Shown: positions 1-9,649 of the stretch, piece after piece
How the letters are laid out: each line of letters opens with the position of its first letter
Numbering within the stretch: position 1 is the stretch's first letter
NCBI GenBank assembly: GCA_016875335.1
Contig: VGRO01000042.1
Location: 1 to 35,375, forward strand
Direction: 5' to 3'
DNA from: Deltaproteobacteria bacterium
GTDB lineage: Bacteria; Myxococcota_A; UBA9042
Length of the DNA: 35,375 bases
Notes under the pieces: model-generated
Told to the model about the DNA's origin: nothing
What the model saw: the letters and a program-made list of their open reading frames with translations, nothing else
The model's database searches: none
Translations under genes and position numbers: made by a program

Positions 1-5
1 CCTAA

Positions 6-140
6 GGGACTGGAAAATAATAAGTCGATCACTCTCACATCAGGACGGAGCCGCGAGTCGGACCTTTGGTCCGCGAGCTGGCGACCCACGGAGCAAGCAA
101 ACGGGCCCGAGAAATGATTGAGTAAATCATTTCCTGGCCC
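6..140 (+). mobile_element. 135-bp MITE-like element, copy 1
   Basis: Non-autonomous inverted-repeat element, identical to copy 3 and one base different from copy 2 (C here, A there, near the right end). The ends are imperfect inverted repeats: GGGACTGGAAAATAAT at the left and GGGCCAGGAAATGATT read inward from the right. Over about 29 bp roughly 20 positions match. It is flanked by TAA at 3-5 and TAA at 141-143, a 3-bp target duplication. Inside are two hairpins: CGGACC-TTT-GGTCCG (60-74) and GAAATGATT-GAGTA-AATCATTTC (111-133). It has no coding capacity. It sits in the lipobox codons of the giant surface-protein gene that follows. Removing it and one TAA leaves CTA ACG GCG TGC (L-T-A-C). TNA duplications are known for IS1031-type elements; the mobilising transposase is not in the window. 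Confidence 0.85.
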
Positions 141-1319
141 TAACGGCGTGCCGGGATCCCGCGACAACGTCGGCGGCGAACGCGACGTCCGCCGACGCCG
201 AAGGCGGCAGCACGGGCGCCGCGGAAGTGTTTGCCAGCGACGCCGGTCCACTGGACGCCTCGGCGGACGCAGCATCTGACGATGGCGATGCTGGGTTCGA
301 CGACGCTGCAGAAGCGGACACTGGCGCACAAGGGGCCACAGACGCCGCAGTGGAGGTCGCGGCCGACATTGCCAGCGACGCAAGCCCTGCCGCGCCCAAA
401 GGGTGCGGCGTCGACGCAGATTGCCCGCCGAGCGGCAACCCGTGCATGCCCAACCTGTGCAACGGGGCCGGCCAATGTGCCCCCAAGGCCAACGATGGCG
501 CGGCCTGCGACAGCGGCGACCCCTGCGCGGTGCTGGCGTTCTGTGCGGCAGGCCAATGCGTGGCCAAACTGGCGTCGTGGTGCGCGTGCAAGACCAACGC
601 GGATTGCGGGGCGCTGGAAGACGGCAACGTCTGCAACGGCACGCTGTACTGCGACAAGCAGACCTTTCCCTTCAACTGCAAGGTCAACCCGGCGACGGTG
701 GTTGTCTGTGATACCTCGGCGGACACGGCCTGCAAGAAGAACGTCTGCCTTGCGCAGACGGGTGCTTGCCAAAGCGCGCCGCTGGAGGCCACCAAGCAAA
801 CTTGCGTCGCCGGCAAAGGCTGCCACTTCGAAGCCAAAGAGGCGGGCGACCTGGCCGTGCCGTCGTTGGCCTGCGAGGACGGTCAGAAGTGCACAAGCGG
901 CGACTACTGCAGCGGCGGCACCTGCACGGCAGGAACGGATACGTGCACCTGCAAGTCCAACGCGGACTGCCTCGACCTCGACGACGGCGACCTGTGCAAC
1001 GGCGTGGCCTACTGCAACAAGGCGCTCAAGGTCCCCGCGTGCGTTCTGAATCCGGCGACGGTCAAGGTCTGCGCCAACGGCGGCGACACCGTGTGCAGCA
1101 AGAACGCGTGCGACCCGACCACGGGCGGCTGCGCGATGGTGCCGGTGGAGCAAACCACCAAGTTCTGCGTCGGCGCTGTGTGTGGCATCGAACTTGCCGC
1201 CGCTGGCACCGCCACCGCCAACCCACCGCCCTGCGACGACGGCAACCCGTGCACCGTCGGCGAGGTGTGCCAAACTGGGCAGTGCAAGGGCGGCACGGAC
1301 ACCTGCGTGTGCAAAAAAA
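122..1319 (+). pseudogene. Giant Cys-rich surface lipoprotein, 5' part (signal cut off, frame broken)
   Basis: This is the first part of one gene that runs to 6788. The frame is open from 122, just after a TGA (119-121) inside element copy 1. The only usual start left is GTG at 227; the frame it opens runs on, out of register, to 1813. The first codons after the element read LALTAC, a good lipobox, then an Ala/Asp/Ser-rich linker of about 80 residues, typical of exported myxobacterial lipoproteins. Next come two modules of about 120 residues (from about 590 and 945), each with CNGTLYC-like and NPATV motifs and a CxDGxxCTxGxxC end. Module 3 begins CVCKK and then breaks at an A7 run (1313-1319). 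Removing one A restores the frame that continues to 6788. The original signal peptide lies left of the window. As it stands this part has no export signal and cannot make the full protein. A sequencing error at the A7 is possible; the element insertion is not an error of that kind. Confidence 0.8.
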
Positions 1320-4300
1320 GACGCCGACTGCGCCAGCCAAGACGACGGCAACCAATGCAACGGCACACTGTTCTGCAATTTGGCCAAGCAAAAATGCGAG
1401 GTCAACCTGGCCAAAGTGGTGGTCTGTCCGTCGTTCGCGGACACTGCGTGCACCAAGAACACCTGCCAGCCAACGACGGGCCTGTGCGCCATGGCCCACG
1501 CGGCGACGGGGACCACCTGCGACGACGGCAATCCGTGTACCGCAGGGGACGCGTGCACGGCAGGCAAGTGCTTGCCCGGCACCAACATCTGCACCTGCAG
1601 CAACGACGCCGAGTGCGCCAAATGGCACGACGGCGACTTCTGCAAGGGCACACTGTATTGCAACAAGTCGGGCGCAACCCCGACGTGCGTGCTCAATCCT
1701 GCCACGGCCAAGTCGTGCTCGTCGGTCGACGACACCGCGTGCGCCAAGAACACGTGCGCGCCGGCGACCGGCCAGTGCCTGTTCAAGCCCGTCACCAACG
1801 GTTTGCCGTGTGAAGACGGTGCACCCTGCACCTTCGGCGACTACTGCCAGGACGGCAAATGTGCCTCCGGCGCCAGCGCCTGCCAGTGCCAGAAAAACAG
1901 CGATTGCGAGGGCAACGACGACGGCAACCTCTGCAACGGCACCTGGTTTTGTGACAAGTCGGATCCAAAGGCGGCCAAGTGCGCCTTCAACCCCGCCTCG
2001 TTGGTGTACTGCAGCAAGAAGGACGACACCGCGTGCTTGACCAACACCTGCGACCCGAAGTCGGGCGTATGTGGCTTGACACCGACGGCGACCGGGACCC
2101 CCTGCGACGACGGCTCGCTGTGTACGGCCAGCGAAGCCTGCAGCGGCGGAACCTGTGTCGGCGCCAAGGTCAACTGCGACGACAGCAACGTGTGCACTGC
2201 GGACGCTTGCGCGGCGGCGATCGGCTGCGTGCACAGCGCGGCCAACTGCAGCGACGGCAACGCCTGCACTGCCGATGTCTGCGACCCCAAGACGGGGCAG
2301 TGCGCCTTCGACAGCAAGCCCTTGGAGGGCAAGGCCTGCAACGGCGACGACAACGGTTGCACCGCCGGCGATACGTGCAAGGCTGGACAATGCGCTGTCG
2401 GCGCCCCGGTGATCTGCAAGCTGGCGCTGGGGCCGTGCGAGGCGGCCAAATGCGCGTCCACCGGGCCAGCGGCCTTCCAGTGCGTCGCCGAGGCGGTCGC
2501 CGATGGAACCCCATGCGCAGGCAGCGACGGTTGCCTGTTGGGGGCGGCTTGTGGCGGCGGCAACTGCCTGCCCGGCAAGGCTGAGAAACTGTTCGTCGCC
2601 ACCCACGACGCCTCTGGCGCTGGCTTGAGGTTGCGGGCTGCCGCAGCGGCCAACGACGGCGGCTGGCTGGCCGTCGGCCGGCGCGAGGTCGGCCCGCCCA
2701 GCGCCCCAACGCAGACCCAGTGGTGGATGGAACGGGCGGCGGCGGGCGGCGCGACGCAGTGGGCAACGAGCCCCGTCACCGGCGCAGCCGACCCCGAGAC
2801 CGCGGCCACCGCAGCCAAGGCCGAGGACGACGGCACCTTCAGCGTCGTCGGCACGTGGCGCCCGCTGGCCAATGAGGGCTTGCAGGCGCGGTTGGTGCGG
2901 CTGGCGGCTGACGGAAAGGTCCTGACGCTGCAGCAGGACTACGGCAAGCCGGGCAAGGTCGACGACGCGGTCTCAGCGCTCGCCGCGCACCCGAGCGGCG
3001 GCTGGGTCGGCGCGGGTTGGCGCTCGAACCCTGGCGGTGCGCGCGATGGGTGGCTGGTGCGGGTGGCCGACAGCGGCAAACAGCTGTGGGAGTGGGAGGC
3101 GGCGACCGCCGACGCGGACGAGCTTGCCGCGGTGGTCGCGGCCCCGGCCGGGACGGTGGTGGCGGTCGGCTGGCGCGACGGCGCAAACGGCACACGCAAG
3201 GCCTGGGCCGCGCGCGTCGGCAGCCAAGGTGCGCTGCAATGGCAGTCCACCTTCGGCACGGCACCGTGGCAGCAGTGGTCGGCTGCGGTGGCCTCGGGTG
3301 GTGGCGTCCTCGCGGCCGGCACCAGCCAGGCTGCGGGCACGCCCGAGCTGTGGCTGGCCTACCTCGACGGCGGCGGCCAGCTGGTATGGCAGCGCAGCGT
3401 CAGCGGCTGGCGCGCGGTCGGCGGCACGGTGGCCTTGGCCAACGATGCCTTTGGGGTGGTGGGTTCCGCCGGGCAAGACGCCGCCTCGGCGGTGCCGTGG
3501 TTGCTGGGCCTTGCGGGCGACGGCCATCCGGTTTGGGACGTGCAACTGGACAAGGTGCCAGGTGGCCTCGCGGGCGCTGCGGCAACCGCGGATGGCGGCA
3601 TCTTGGCCGTTGGGGCCGCGGTCGGCGGCGGCGGCGGCCGGCTCGGCCTTGCCGTCCGCGGCGATGCCTGGGGCCGCACCTCCTGTGCGTCCGCTGGCAA
3701 GTGCGCGACCATCGCCGCTGCGACGTGCGCCGACACCAAGCCCTGCACCGACGACTGGTGCGAGCCCAAGGTCGGCTGCCTCGCAGTGGCCAACACCGAG
3801 CCGTGCAGCGACGGCGATGCGTGCACCGTGGGCGACGCTTGCAAGCTCGGTGCCTGCGGACCCGGCAAGGTGCAGGAGTGTGGCGACGGCAATCCGTGCA
3901 CCGCCGACGCATGCGATCCGCTGGTTGGCTGCCAATACGCCGCGATTTCAGGCAACTGCGACGACGGCAAGGTCTGCACCGACGGCGATGCCTGCGCTGG
4001 GACCGTCTGTGGCGGCAAGGCCAAGGGCTGCAGCGACGGCAACCCGTGCACCGCGGACACCTGCAGCGAGCCCAAAGGGTGCGCGTCGGCCGTGGACCCC
4101 AAGCAGTGCGACGATGGCAACGTCTGCACCACCGACAGCTGCGACAAGGTCAAGGGTTGCAGCTACATCCACAACAGCGCCGCTTGCGACGACGGCATCT
4201 CTTGTTATGCCGGCGACACCTGCGCGAACGGTAGCTGCGTCGCGGGATCGCTGCAGCGGTTGTACGTCAATTCGAACCTCTCGGTCGGCACCACCTACCT

Positions 4301-6788
4301 GCGCGGCCTCGCGGCACTTCCGGAGGCCGACGGCGGAGCGCTCGTGGCCATGTACACTGCGGCGCAGAAGCCGACACAGGCTTGGTTGGTCAAGCTCGAC
4401 CCAGGTGGCCAGATCCAATGGTCCAAGGTGGTGGACGCTGGCGCCAAAGACGCGGCCTCGTACGGCATCCTCGGTGTACCGGACGGCGCCCTGGTCATCG
4501 GCTACACTAGCAACCTTGGCGCCGGCGGCTCCGACGGACTGCTGCATCGGGTCGACAAGGCGGGTCAACCGCTGTGGTCCTATGCCTACGGGGGTGCCAA
4601 AGACGAAGACCTGATTGGCGCGGCACCGCTCGGGACCGGCTACGTTGCGGTGGGCCGCACCAGCTCTCAGGGTGCCGGCGGCTTTGATGGCTGGCTGTTG
4701 CGGGTCACCGCGGACGGCGTCCAAATCTCGTCCAAACCGATGGGCGGCAGCGCGGACGATGCGTTCACCGCCATCCGCTCGACCGCCGACGGCGGGTCCG
4801 TGGTGGCAGGCTACACCAGCAGCGCGGGCGGTGGCGGCCAGGACGGCTGGCTGGTCAGGCTGGACGCCAAGGGCAACGTGCTGTGGCAACATACCTATGG
4901 CATGGCCAACGACCAGTCCATCACGGACGTGGCGGTGCTGGACGACGGCTCCCTGGCGGCGGTTGGTCTCAACGGCACGTCCTATCCTTGGACCGCATGG
5001 CTGTTCCATGCCGATGCCAACGGCCTGCTCAAGTTCGCCGAGACGACACCGGACACCCCCTACTTGCGAGCCGTCGCCGCTGTGCCAGGTGGCTATGTGA
5101 CAGGCAGCATCTCTGGCACCGTGGTTCGGCGCGACCTGACGGACCGCGTGCAGTGGTCCAGCACCGCGGCCAACGTGTGCACCGATGTGATCGGCCTGTC
5201 TGCGATGGGCAAGGATGGTGTGCTCGCCGTAGGCGGCCCCGCGACCGGAAACGCCTGCGCCGTGCGCTTCGACAATTGGGGCAATACGTCCTGCGCCTTG
5301 GCCGGCAAGTGCCCGGACCTGACGCCGCAGCAATGTGACGACGGCGCGCCCTGTACGCGACCGGGCTGCGACCCAAAGGCCGGGTGCACGGCCGTGCCAG
5401 AGTCCGCGCCTTGTACGTCGACGGCGGCGTGCACGACCTTGGATGCGTGCGCAAACGGGGCGTGCGTGCCGGGCAAGCCCAAGCTGTGGGACGTGGCGAA
5501 GGGCAGCGCCGAACAGGAGTATTTCATTTCGGCCACACCCTCGCGCGCAGGCGGTTTTCTGGCGGTGGGCCATCGCTACTACGAGAGTGGTTACGCGCAC
5601 TACATGGTGCGGAGCGACGACGCAGGCAACGCGGCTTGGGAAAAGGTGCTCAAGCTGGCACCCGACGGCAATCTCTCCTACGCAGCCGCAGAGCTGCCGG
5701 ACGGCCGCTGGGCCGTAGCGGGCGCCAAAGCCTGGAAGGCCAGCTTGCGCGTGATCGATGCGGCCGGCAACCACCTGCACGATTCGCAGGTCACGCCGGC
5801 GGCCAGCACCAACAGCGCAGGGAACCGAGTCAGCGTCTTGGACGACGACCAAATCGCGATGTGTGGCGATGCCAACAATGCGGCAGGGTTTGTCGCACGC
5901 TTTACGGATCGAGCGGAGCAAGTGTGGGCGACGACCGTCCCTGGCGCGGCGAACTTGCATAGTGTCAACGCGCTACCTGGCGGCCACATTGAGGCATGGG
6001 GCGCGGGCTTGGTGCTGGGCAAGCCCAAGAATGCCGTGCGCGCAGTGTTGTCAGGCGACGGTAAAGTCTTGGACGTCAAGATCGTGCTCGCGGCCGCCGA
6101 TTACACCTACAGCGTGCGCGAGGCGGCGGCCCCGGGCGGGGACCACTACCTGGCCATCACAGAGGCCCCGCTCGCATATACCGCTGGCCAGCTTCCGGCG
6201 AGGACTCACGTCGCGCGCGTGACGGCGAACGGAGACGTCGTGTGGCGGCGCCAATTGCCCGCTTTGCACAGGGTGGCTTACCAGATCGCAGTCACCAGCG
6301 CCGGTCTTGTCGTCGCGGGATGGGACGAGACACCGGGGCCGCTGAACCATCAGGGCTGGCTGGCGGGCGTGTCGTCTGGCGGCCAGCTGGCGTGGGAACG
6401 GCTGCTTGGCAGCACCGGTGTGGACGAGTTGTATGGTGTAGTGCCCTACCAAGGCGGGTTGGTCCTAAGTGGCTACATTGAGTCCAAGGGCGCTGGCAAG
6501 GCGGATGGCTGGCTGGTGCGCCTCGACGCCTGGGGCCAGGGCCTGTGTTCGGTCGCTGGCGGATGTGCGAAGCTCGCGCCCGGCAACTGCGACGACGGCG
6601 ACGCGTGTACGGTGGATCTTTGCTCGCCCATCGACGGCTGCGGCAGCGCGGCGGGCAGCTGCGACGACGGCAACCCTTGCACAGTGGACTCGTGCAGCGC
6701 AAAGGTCGGTTGTACCGCGGTCGACGCCGCGGACGGCACCTCGTGCGGCGGCGGCAAGGTGTGCAAAGGCGGAGCGTGCGGGCCATAG
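1320..6788 (+). CDS. Giant Cys-rich / beta-propeller surface protein, main part
   Basis: This is the continuation of the preceding fragment after the A7 frameshift; this frame is open from 1182 but shows family-like sequence only from 1320. Cys-rich modules 3, 4 and 5 (to about 2160) have the pattern C-DC-DDG-CNGTLFC-C-DTAC-KNTC-CDDGNPCT-GDAC. Short CDDSNVCTADAC-type repeats follow. Then three blocks of propeller-like repeats (about 2590-3680, 4260-5290 and 5490-6550) carry recurring GGWLAVGR, DGWLVRVxxxGxxLW and GYTSSxGxGGxDGWLxR motifs. They are separated by Cys-rich linkers, and a Cys-rich block (CDDGDACTVDLC) ends the protein. Such proteins are secreted, disulfide-rich, cell-surface or matrix proteins in Myxococcota; the ligand is unknown. 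Joined to the 5' part, the gene would encode about 2,200 residues. There is no MYXO-CTERM tail, which agrees with lipid anchoring through the lost signal. I see no enzyme motif. Confidence 0.82.
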   Translation, partial: DADCASQDDGNQCNGTLFCNLAKQKCEVNLAKVVVCPSFADTACTKNTCQPTTGLCAMAHAATGTTCDDGNPCTAGDACTAGKCLPGTNICTCSNDAECAKWHDGDFCKGTLYCNKSGATPTCVLNPATAKSCSSVDDTACAKNTCAPATGQCLFKPVTNGLPCEDGAPCTFGDYCQDGKCASGASACQCQKNSDCEGNDDGNLCNGTWFCDKSDPKAAKCAFNPASLVYCSKKDDTACLTNTCDPKSGVCGLTPTATGTPCDDGSLCTASEACSGGTCVGAKVNCDDSNVCTADACAAAIGCVHSAANCSDGNACTADVCDPKTGQCAFDSKPLEGKACNGDDNGCTAGDTCKAGQCAVGAPVICKLALGPCEAAKCASTGPAAFQCVAEAVADGTPCAGSDGCLLGAACGGGNCLPGKAEKLFVATHDASGAGLRLRAAAAANDGGWLAVGRREVGPPSAPTQTQWWMERAAAGGATQWATSPVTGAADPETAATAAKAEDDGTFSVVGTWRPLANEGLQARLVRLAADGKVLTLQQDYGKPGKVDDAVSALAAHPSGGWVGAGWRSNPGGARDGWLVRVADSGKQLWEWEAATADADELAAVVAAPAGTVVAVGWRDGANGTRKAWAARVGSQGALQWQSTFGTAPWQQWSAAVASGGGVLAAGTSQAAGTPELWLAYLDGGGQLVWQRSVSGWRAVGGTVALANDAFGVVGSAGQDAASAVPWLLGLAGDGHPVWDVQLDKVPGGLAGAAATADGGILAVGAAVGGGGGRLGLAVRGDAWGRTSCASAGKCATIAAATCADTKPCTDDWCEPKVGCLAVANTEPCSDGDACTVGDACKLGACGPGKVQECGDGNPCTADACDPLVGCQYAAISGNCDDGKVCTDGDACAGTVCGGKAKGCSDGNPCTADTCSEPKGCASAVDPKQCDDGNVCTTDSCDKVKGCSYIHNSAACDDGISCYAGDTCANGSCVAGSLQRLYVNSNLSVGTTYLRGLAALPEADGGALVAMYTAAQKPTQAWLVKLDPGGQIQWSKVVDAGAKDAASYGILGVPDGALVIGYTSNLGAGGSDGLLHRVDKAGQPLWSYAYGGAKDEDLIGAAPLGTGYVAVGRTSSQGAGGFDGWLLRVTADGVQISSKPMGGSADDAFTAIRSTADGGSVVAGYTSSAGGGGQDGWLVRLDAKGNVLWQHTYGMANDQSITDVAVLDDGSLAAVGLNGTSYPWTAWLFHADANGLLKFAETTPDTPYLRAVAAVPGGYVTGSISGTVVRRDLTDRVQWSSTAANVCTDVIGLSAMGKDGVLAVGGPATGNACAVRFDNWGNTSCALAGKCPDLTPQQCDDGAPCTRPGCDPKAGCTAVPESAPCTSTAACTTLDACANGACVPGKPKLWDVAKGSAEQEYFISATPSRAGGFLAVGHRYYESGYAHYMVRSDDAGNAAWEKVLKLAPDGNLSYAAAELPDGRWAVAGAKAWKASLRVIDAAGNHLHDSQVTPAASTNSAGNRVSVLDDDQIAMCGDANNAAGFVARFTDRAEQVWATTVPGAANLHSVNALPGGHIEAWGAGLVLGKPKNAVRAVLSGDGKVLDVKIVLAAADYTYSVREAAAPGGDHYLAITEAPLAYTAGQLPARTHVARVTANGDVVWRRQLPALHRVAYQIAVTSAGLVVAGWDETPGPLNHQGWLAGVSSGGQLAWERLLGSTGVDELYGVVPYQGGLVLSGYIESKGAGKADGWLVRLDAWGQGLCSVAGGCAKLAPGNCDDGDACTVDLCSPIDGCGSAAGSCDDGNPCTVDSCSAKVGCTAVDAADGTSCGGGKVCKGGACGP

Positions 6789-6993
6789 GGCCCACGACGC
6801 AGCAATACGATCGCGGCAATCTGCACCGCAGCGGCCGTTCGCCGATCAGACACGGGCTCGTGACCCACGCCGCCAGCGGGTGGGCGCAGGGAAGACCGAA
6901 CGCGATTTCGGCTGGCCAGTCGGAACGATAGCCCGCACCGCCAACACCAGCTACCCTTCGCATCGGCGGCGCCGTCCGTCGCGCGAGTTCCCA

Positions 6994-9450
6994 ATGCGCT
7001 TTGCCAGCTTGACCCTCTGCTCCGCCTTCGCCGCGGCCCTGCTGCTTGCCTGCGGGTCGGGCACGCCAGCGCCAACTGGCGCCGAGGTCGCCGTCGACGC
7101 TACCGCCACCAGCGACGTCTCGCGCGCCCCTGACGTGTCGCCAACTGCGGACGTGCCAGTATCTGCGGACATACAAACCACCGCGCCAGAGGTGGTCCAA
7201 GCACCCGACCCTTGCGCAAAGGACAACGGCGGCTGCGGTCCAGCGCCCCTGTACAGCTGCACGCCCGTCGCGGGCAAGGCCCAGTGCGCTTTTGACGCCA
7301 CCGCAGACTACGCCGCGCTGACCCAAGGCGTGCAGCCGCTCGACTACGGCGGTGGCCTGTCGTCCACGTTGGTGTTGCACGAGCTGCCGGCGTTCGCGCT
7401 GGCCACCGCGCCCAATGGCGAGCCGGTCGTCGCCGCGGCGCGCTACGGCAAAGGGCGCGTGGTGTTCGTGGGCCACGAAGGCATGCTGGGCGGCAAGGGC
7501 GCTGCACAGGCGCTGATCCAAAATGCCCTGGCCTGGCTGGGCCAGCCGGCCGCGACCAATGGCTTGGCGATGGCGCCGGGCCTGAACGCGTTCAGCGAGT
7601 TCGCAAAGGCCGCCAAGCTGCAATTGACGACCGCCGCGCTGCCGGTCAAAGGTCAGCACCCTGTGTGGGTTGCGACCGTGCACACGCAGTGGAAAAACGA
7701 CGAAGTGGAACAGATTCGGCAGTTTGTCGAGGCGGGCGGTGGCCTCCTGCTCGGCGGCCACGCCTGGTACTGGGCCAGCGGCAATGGCAACGTCGCCAAC
7801 GGTTTTGCCGCCAACCGCGTGCTCAAGCCGATGGGCATTACGCTGACCGGCGCGGTCGCGGAACTGCCGAACGGCAAGTTGAACGTGGACAGCAAGCTGC
7901 CGCCGAGCTTGGTGCACGCCCGAACTGCGCGCGATGCGGTGGTGGCCCACGTGCTGGGCGAAAAAGTGGTCCAAGACGTAGCGGACCGGCAGCTCATCGA
8001 GGTCATCGCCGGTCGCGCCATTGAAGTGCTGCCGCTCGACTGGCCGTGGTATGGGCCGGCGATGGCCCTGGTCAACGGCGCGGCCGCGTTCGAGGTCTCT
8101 GAGTCCAAACCGCTCAACAGAAAAGCGAACCCGATCGAGGCGCTGGCGGTGCGCTTGCGCGTCAAGTTGGCCTTGGAGCAGCAGGTCGACCTCGTCAAGC
8201 CCGATGCGGCCGACTTCCCCGGATCGGTGCCCGCCAACGCCCCCGCCTTGGGCGTCACAAAGCGGACGCTCGACCTCGACCACGCCGGCCTGGATCCACG
8301 CTACGGCTATGCCGACGCCAAGGACTTTGGCTGGCGCTCGACCGGGATCTACCTTCCACCGGGCGCCAAGCTGACGGTCAAGGCGCCATCGGCAGCGGTC
8401 GGCAAGGGGCTGCTGGTGCAGGTGGGCAGCCACACCGACACGCTCTACGGCTTGGAGTCGTGGAAGCGCATGCCCGCAGTGGTGCGCACGGCGGCGATTA
8501 CGTCGCCCACAACCGAAATTGCCAGCGGTTTTGGCGGCCTGGTCTACGTGTTGGTGCCGGTGGGGGCCAAGCTTGGGCAGGCGCAGTTTGAGTTCACGGG
8601 CGGCGTGGCGGCCCCCTACTACCAGCTGGGCGTCACCACGCAGGCGCAATGGCAGCAGACCGAGCGCAACCATCCTGGGCCGTGGGCCGAACTGGCCGGC
8701 AAGCGCTTCATCGGCACGGTGCCTTCGTCGGCCATTCGCACCCTCGATGATCCCGGCCCAGTCGTGGAGCTGTGGGACAAGATCCTCGACGCCGACGCCG
8801 CGCTGGCCGGCTTTGACGTCAATCGTCCGCGCGCCGAGCGCCTGGTGGTGGACCGGCAGATTTCGGCGGGGTCGCTGCACTCTGGCTACCCGATCATGGG
8901 CCACCCCGACAGCACGGCACCGTTGGTCGACCTCAACGCCTTGCAGGCGGGGGCGTGGGGACCGTTGCATGAGCTCGGCCACAACCACCAGTGGCTGCCG
9001 TGGGTGTTGCCCGGCACCACCGAGTCGAGCTGCAACCTGTGGTCGGTGTACGCTTCAGAGCAGGTGTTGGGGATCGACCGCGGGATCGCGCATCCGGCGC
9101 TGGCGCCCGCCGACCGCAAAGCCCGCATCGCCGACCACCTCGCCAAGGGCGCCCCGCTGGCCAACTGGAGCGTGTGGACGGCGCTCGAAACCTACCTGCA
9201 ACTGCAAGAGAAGTTCGGGTGGAAGCCGCTAACCCAGGTCATGACCGAGTACCGCGCGGTCGCGCCCGCCGACGACCCAAAAACGGATGCGGACAAGTTC
9301 GACGCCTGGATCGTGCGGACCTCCAAGGCGGTCGGCATGGACCTCGGCGAATTCTACGCCGCGTGGGGCCTGCCGATGTCGGCCGCGGCCAAGCAGGCGG
9401 TGGCGGGCCTGCCGGTGTGGAAGGACCACCCTCTCGCGGCCAAACCTTAG
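6994..9450 (+). CDS. M60-family (SslE/enhancin-like) zinc metalloprotease lipoprotein
   Basis: 818 residues. MRFASLTLCSAFAAALLLAC is a lipoprotein signal with lipobox LLAC, followed by an Ala/Asp/Thr-rich linker and a small EGF-like Cys cluster (CAKDNGGC). A region with YGKGRVVFVGHEG and GGLLLGGHAWYWA resembles the amidotransferase-like N-terminal part of SslE-type proteins. The C-terminal third carries the zinc site HELGH at residues 659-663, followed by E677, which fits the M60 pattern HExxHx(8,28)E. M60 proteases cut mucin-type or other glycoproteins at the cell surface; the substrate here is inferred to be a glycoprotein. ATG 6994 was chosen because it gives the signal peptide directly; the frame is open further upstream without one. 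The stop TAG is formed by the TTA target duplication and the first base of the 200-bp element. Without the element the frame would run to 9794, antisense to the helicase gene. Confidence 0.88.
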   Translation: MRFASLTLCSAFAAALLLACGSGTPAPTGAEVAVDATATSDVSRAPDVSPTADVPVSADIQTTAPEVVQAPDPCAKDNGGCGPAPLYSCTPVAGKAQCAFDATADYAALTQGVQPLDYGGGLSSTLVLHELPAFALATAPNGEPVVAAARYGKGRVVFVGHEGMLGGKGAAQALIQNALAWLGQPAATNGLAMAPGLNAFSEFAKAAKLQLTTAALPVKGQHPVWVATVHTQWKNDEVEQIRQFVEAGGGLLLGGHAWYWASGNGNVANGFAANRVLKPMGITLTGAVAELPNGKLNVDSKLPPSLVHARTARDAVVAHVLGEKVVQDVADRQLIEVIAGRAIEVLPLDWPWYGPAMALVNGAAAFEVSESKPLNRKANPIEALAVRLRVKLALEQQVDLVKPDAADFPGSVPANAPALGVTKRTLDLDHAGLDPRYGYADAKDFGWRSTGIYLPPGAKLTVKAPSAAVGKGLLVQVGSHTDTLYGLESWKRMPAVVRTAAITSPTTEIASGFGGLVYVLVPVGAKLGQAQFEFTGGVAAPYYQLGVTTQAQWQQTERNHPGPWAELAGKRFIGTVPSSAIRTLDDPGPVVELWDKILDADAALAGFDVNRPRAERLVVDRQISAGSLHSGYPIMGHPDSTAPLVDLNALQAGAWGPLHELGHNHQWLPWVLPGTTESSCNLWSVYASEQVLGIDRGIAHPALAPADRKARIADHLAKGAPLANWSVWTALETYLQLQEKFGWKPLTQVMTEYRAVAPADDPKTDADKFDAWIVRTSKAVGMDLGEFYAAWGLPMSAAAKQAVAGLPVWKDHPLAAKP

Positions 9451-9649
9451 AGGGTGTAGCCAAAACCCCGTCCCGCTACGGCCGAAGATCCTGGGCATCT
9501 CGCGGCTTACGTCCTCCCCTGTCCGAATCAGTGTGCTACTGGCTTGGTCGGCGCACTGCGAGTGCGCCTCGGTCGGTCGCTGCGGGCGCGCTCGCGATCT
9601 GCCGGCATGCGCTTCGACCTCGCAACAGACGAAATTTGGCTACACCCTC
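9450..9649. mobile_element. 200-bp MITE-like element with perfect 15-bp terminal inverted repeats
   Basis: The left end GAGGGTGTAGCCAAA (9450-9464) is repeated exactly, inverted, at 9635-9649. TTA flanks both sides (9447-9449 and 9650-9652), a clean 3-bp target duplication. There is no coding capacity. GAG ends with a TNA duplication are the described hallmarks of the IS1031 group of IS5-family elements, so this may be a deletion derivative or MITE of such an element; that link is inference. It lies exactly between two convergent genes. The left TTA plus the first G makes the TAG stop of the protease; the right TTA read on the minus strand is the TAA stop of the helicase. The long inverted repeat could also act as a transcription barrier from both sides. 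The terminal repeats are unlike those of the 135-bp family. Confidence 0.85.

Noticed and set aside
6-140. The 135-bp repeat as a structured non-coding RNA or REP element
   Set aside because: Hairpins are present, but the terminal inverted repeats, TNA duplications and exact repair of two genes on excision fit a mobile element better.
2973-5960. Very long open frames antisense to the giant Cys-rich gene
   Set aside because: They are shadows of GC-rich coding sequence: Arg/Ala/His-rich, no family motifs, and no start or ribosome site. The sense frame has dense conserved Cys motifs.
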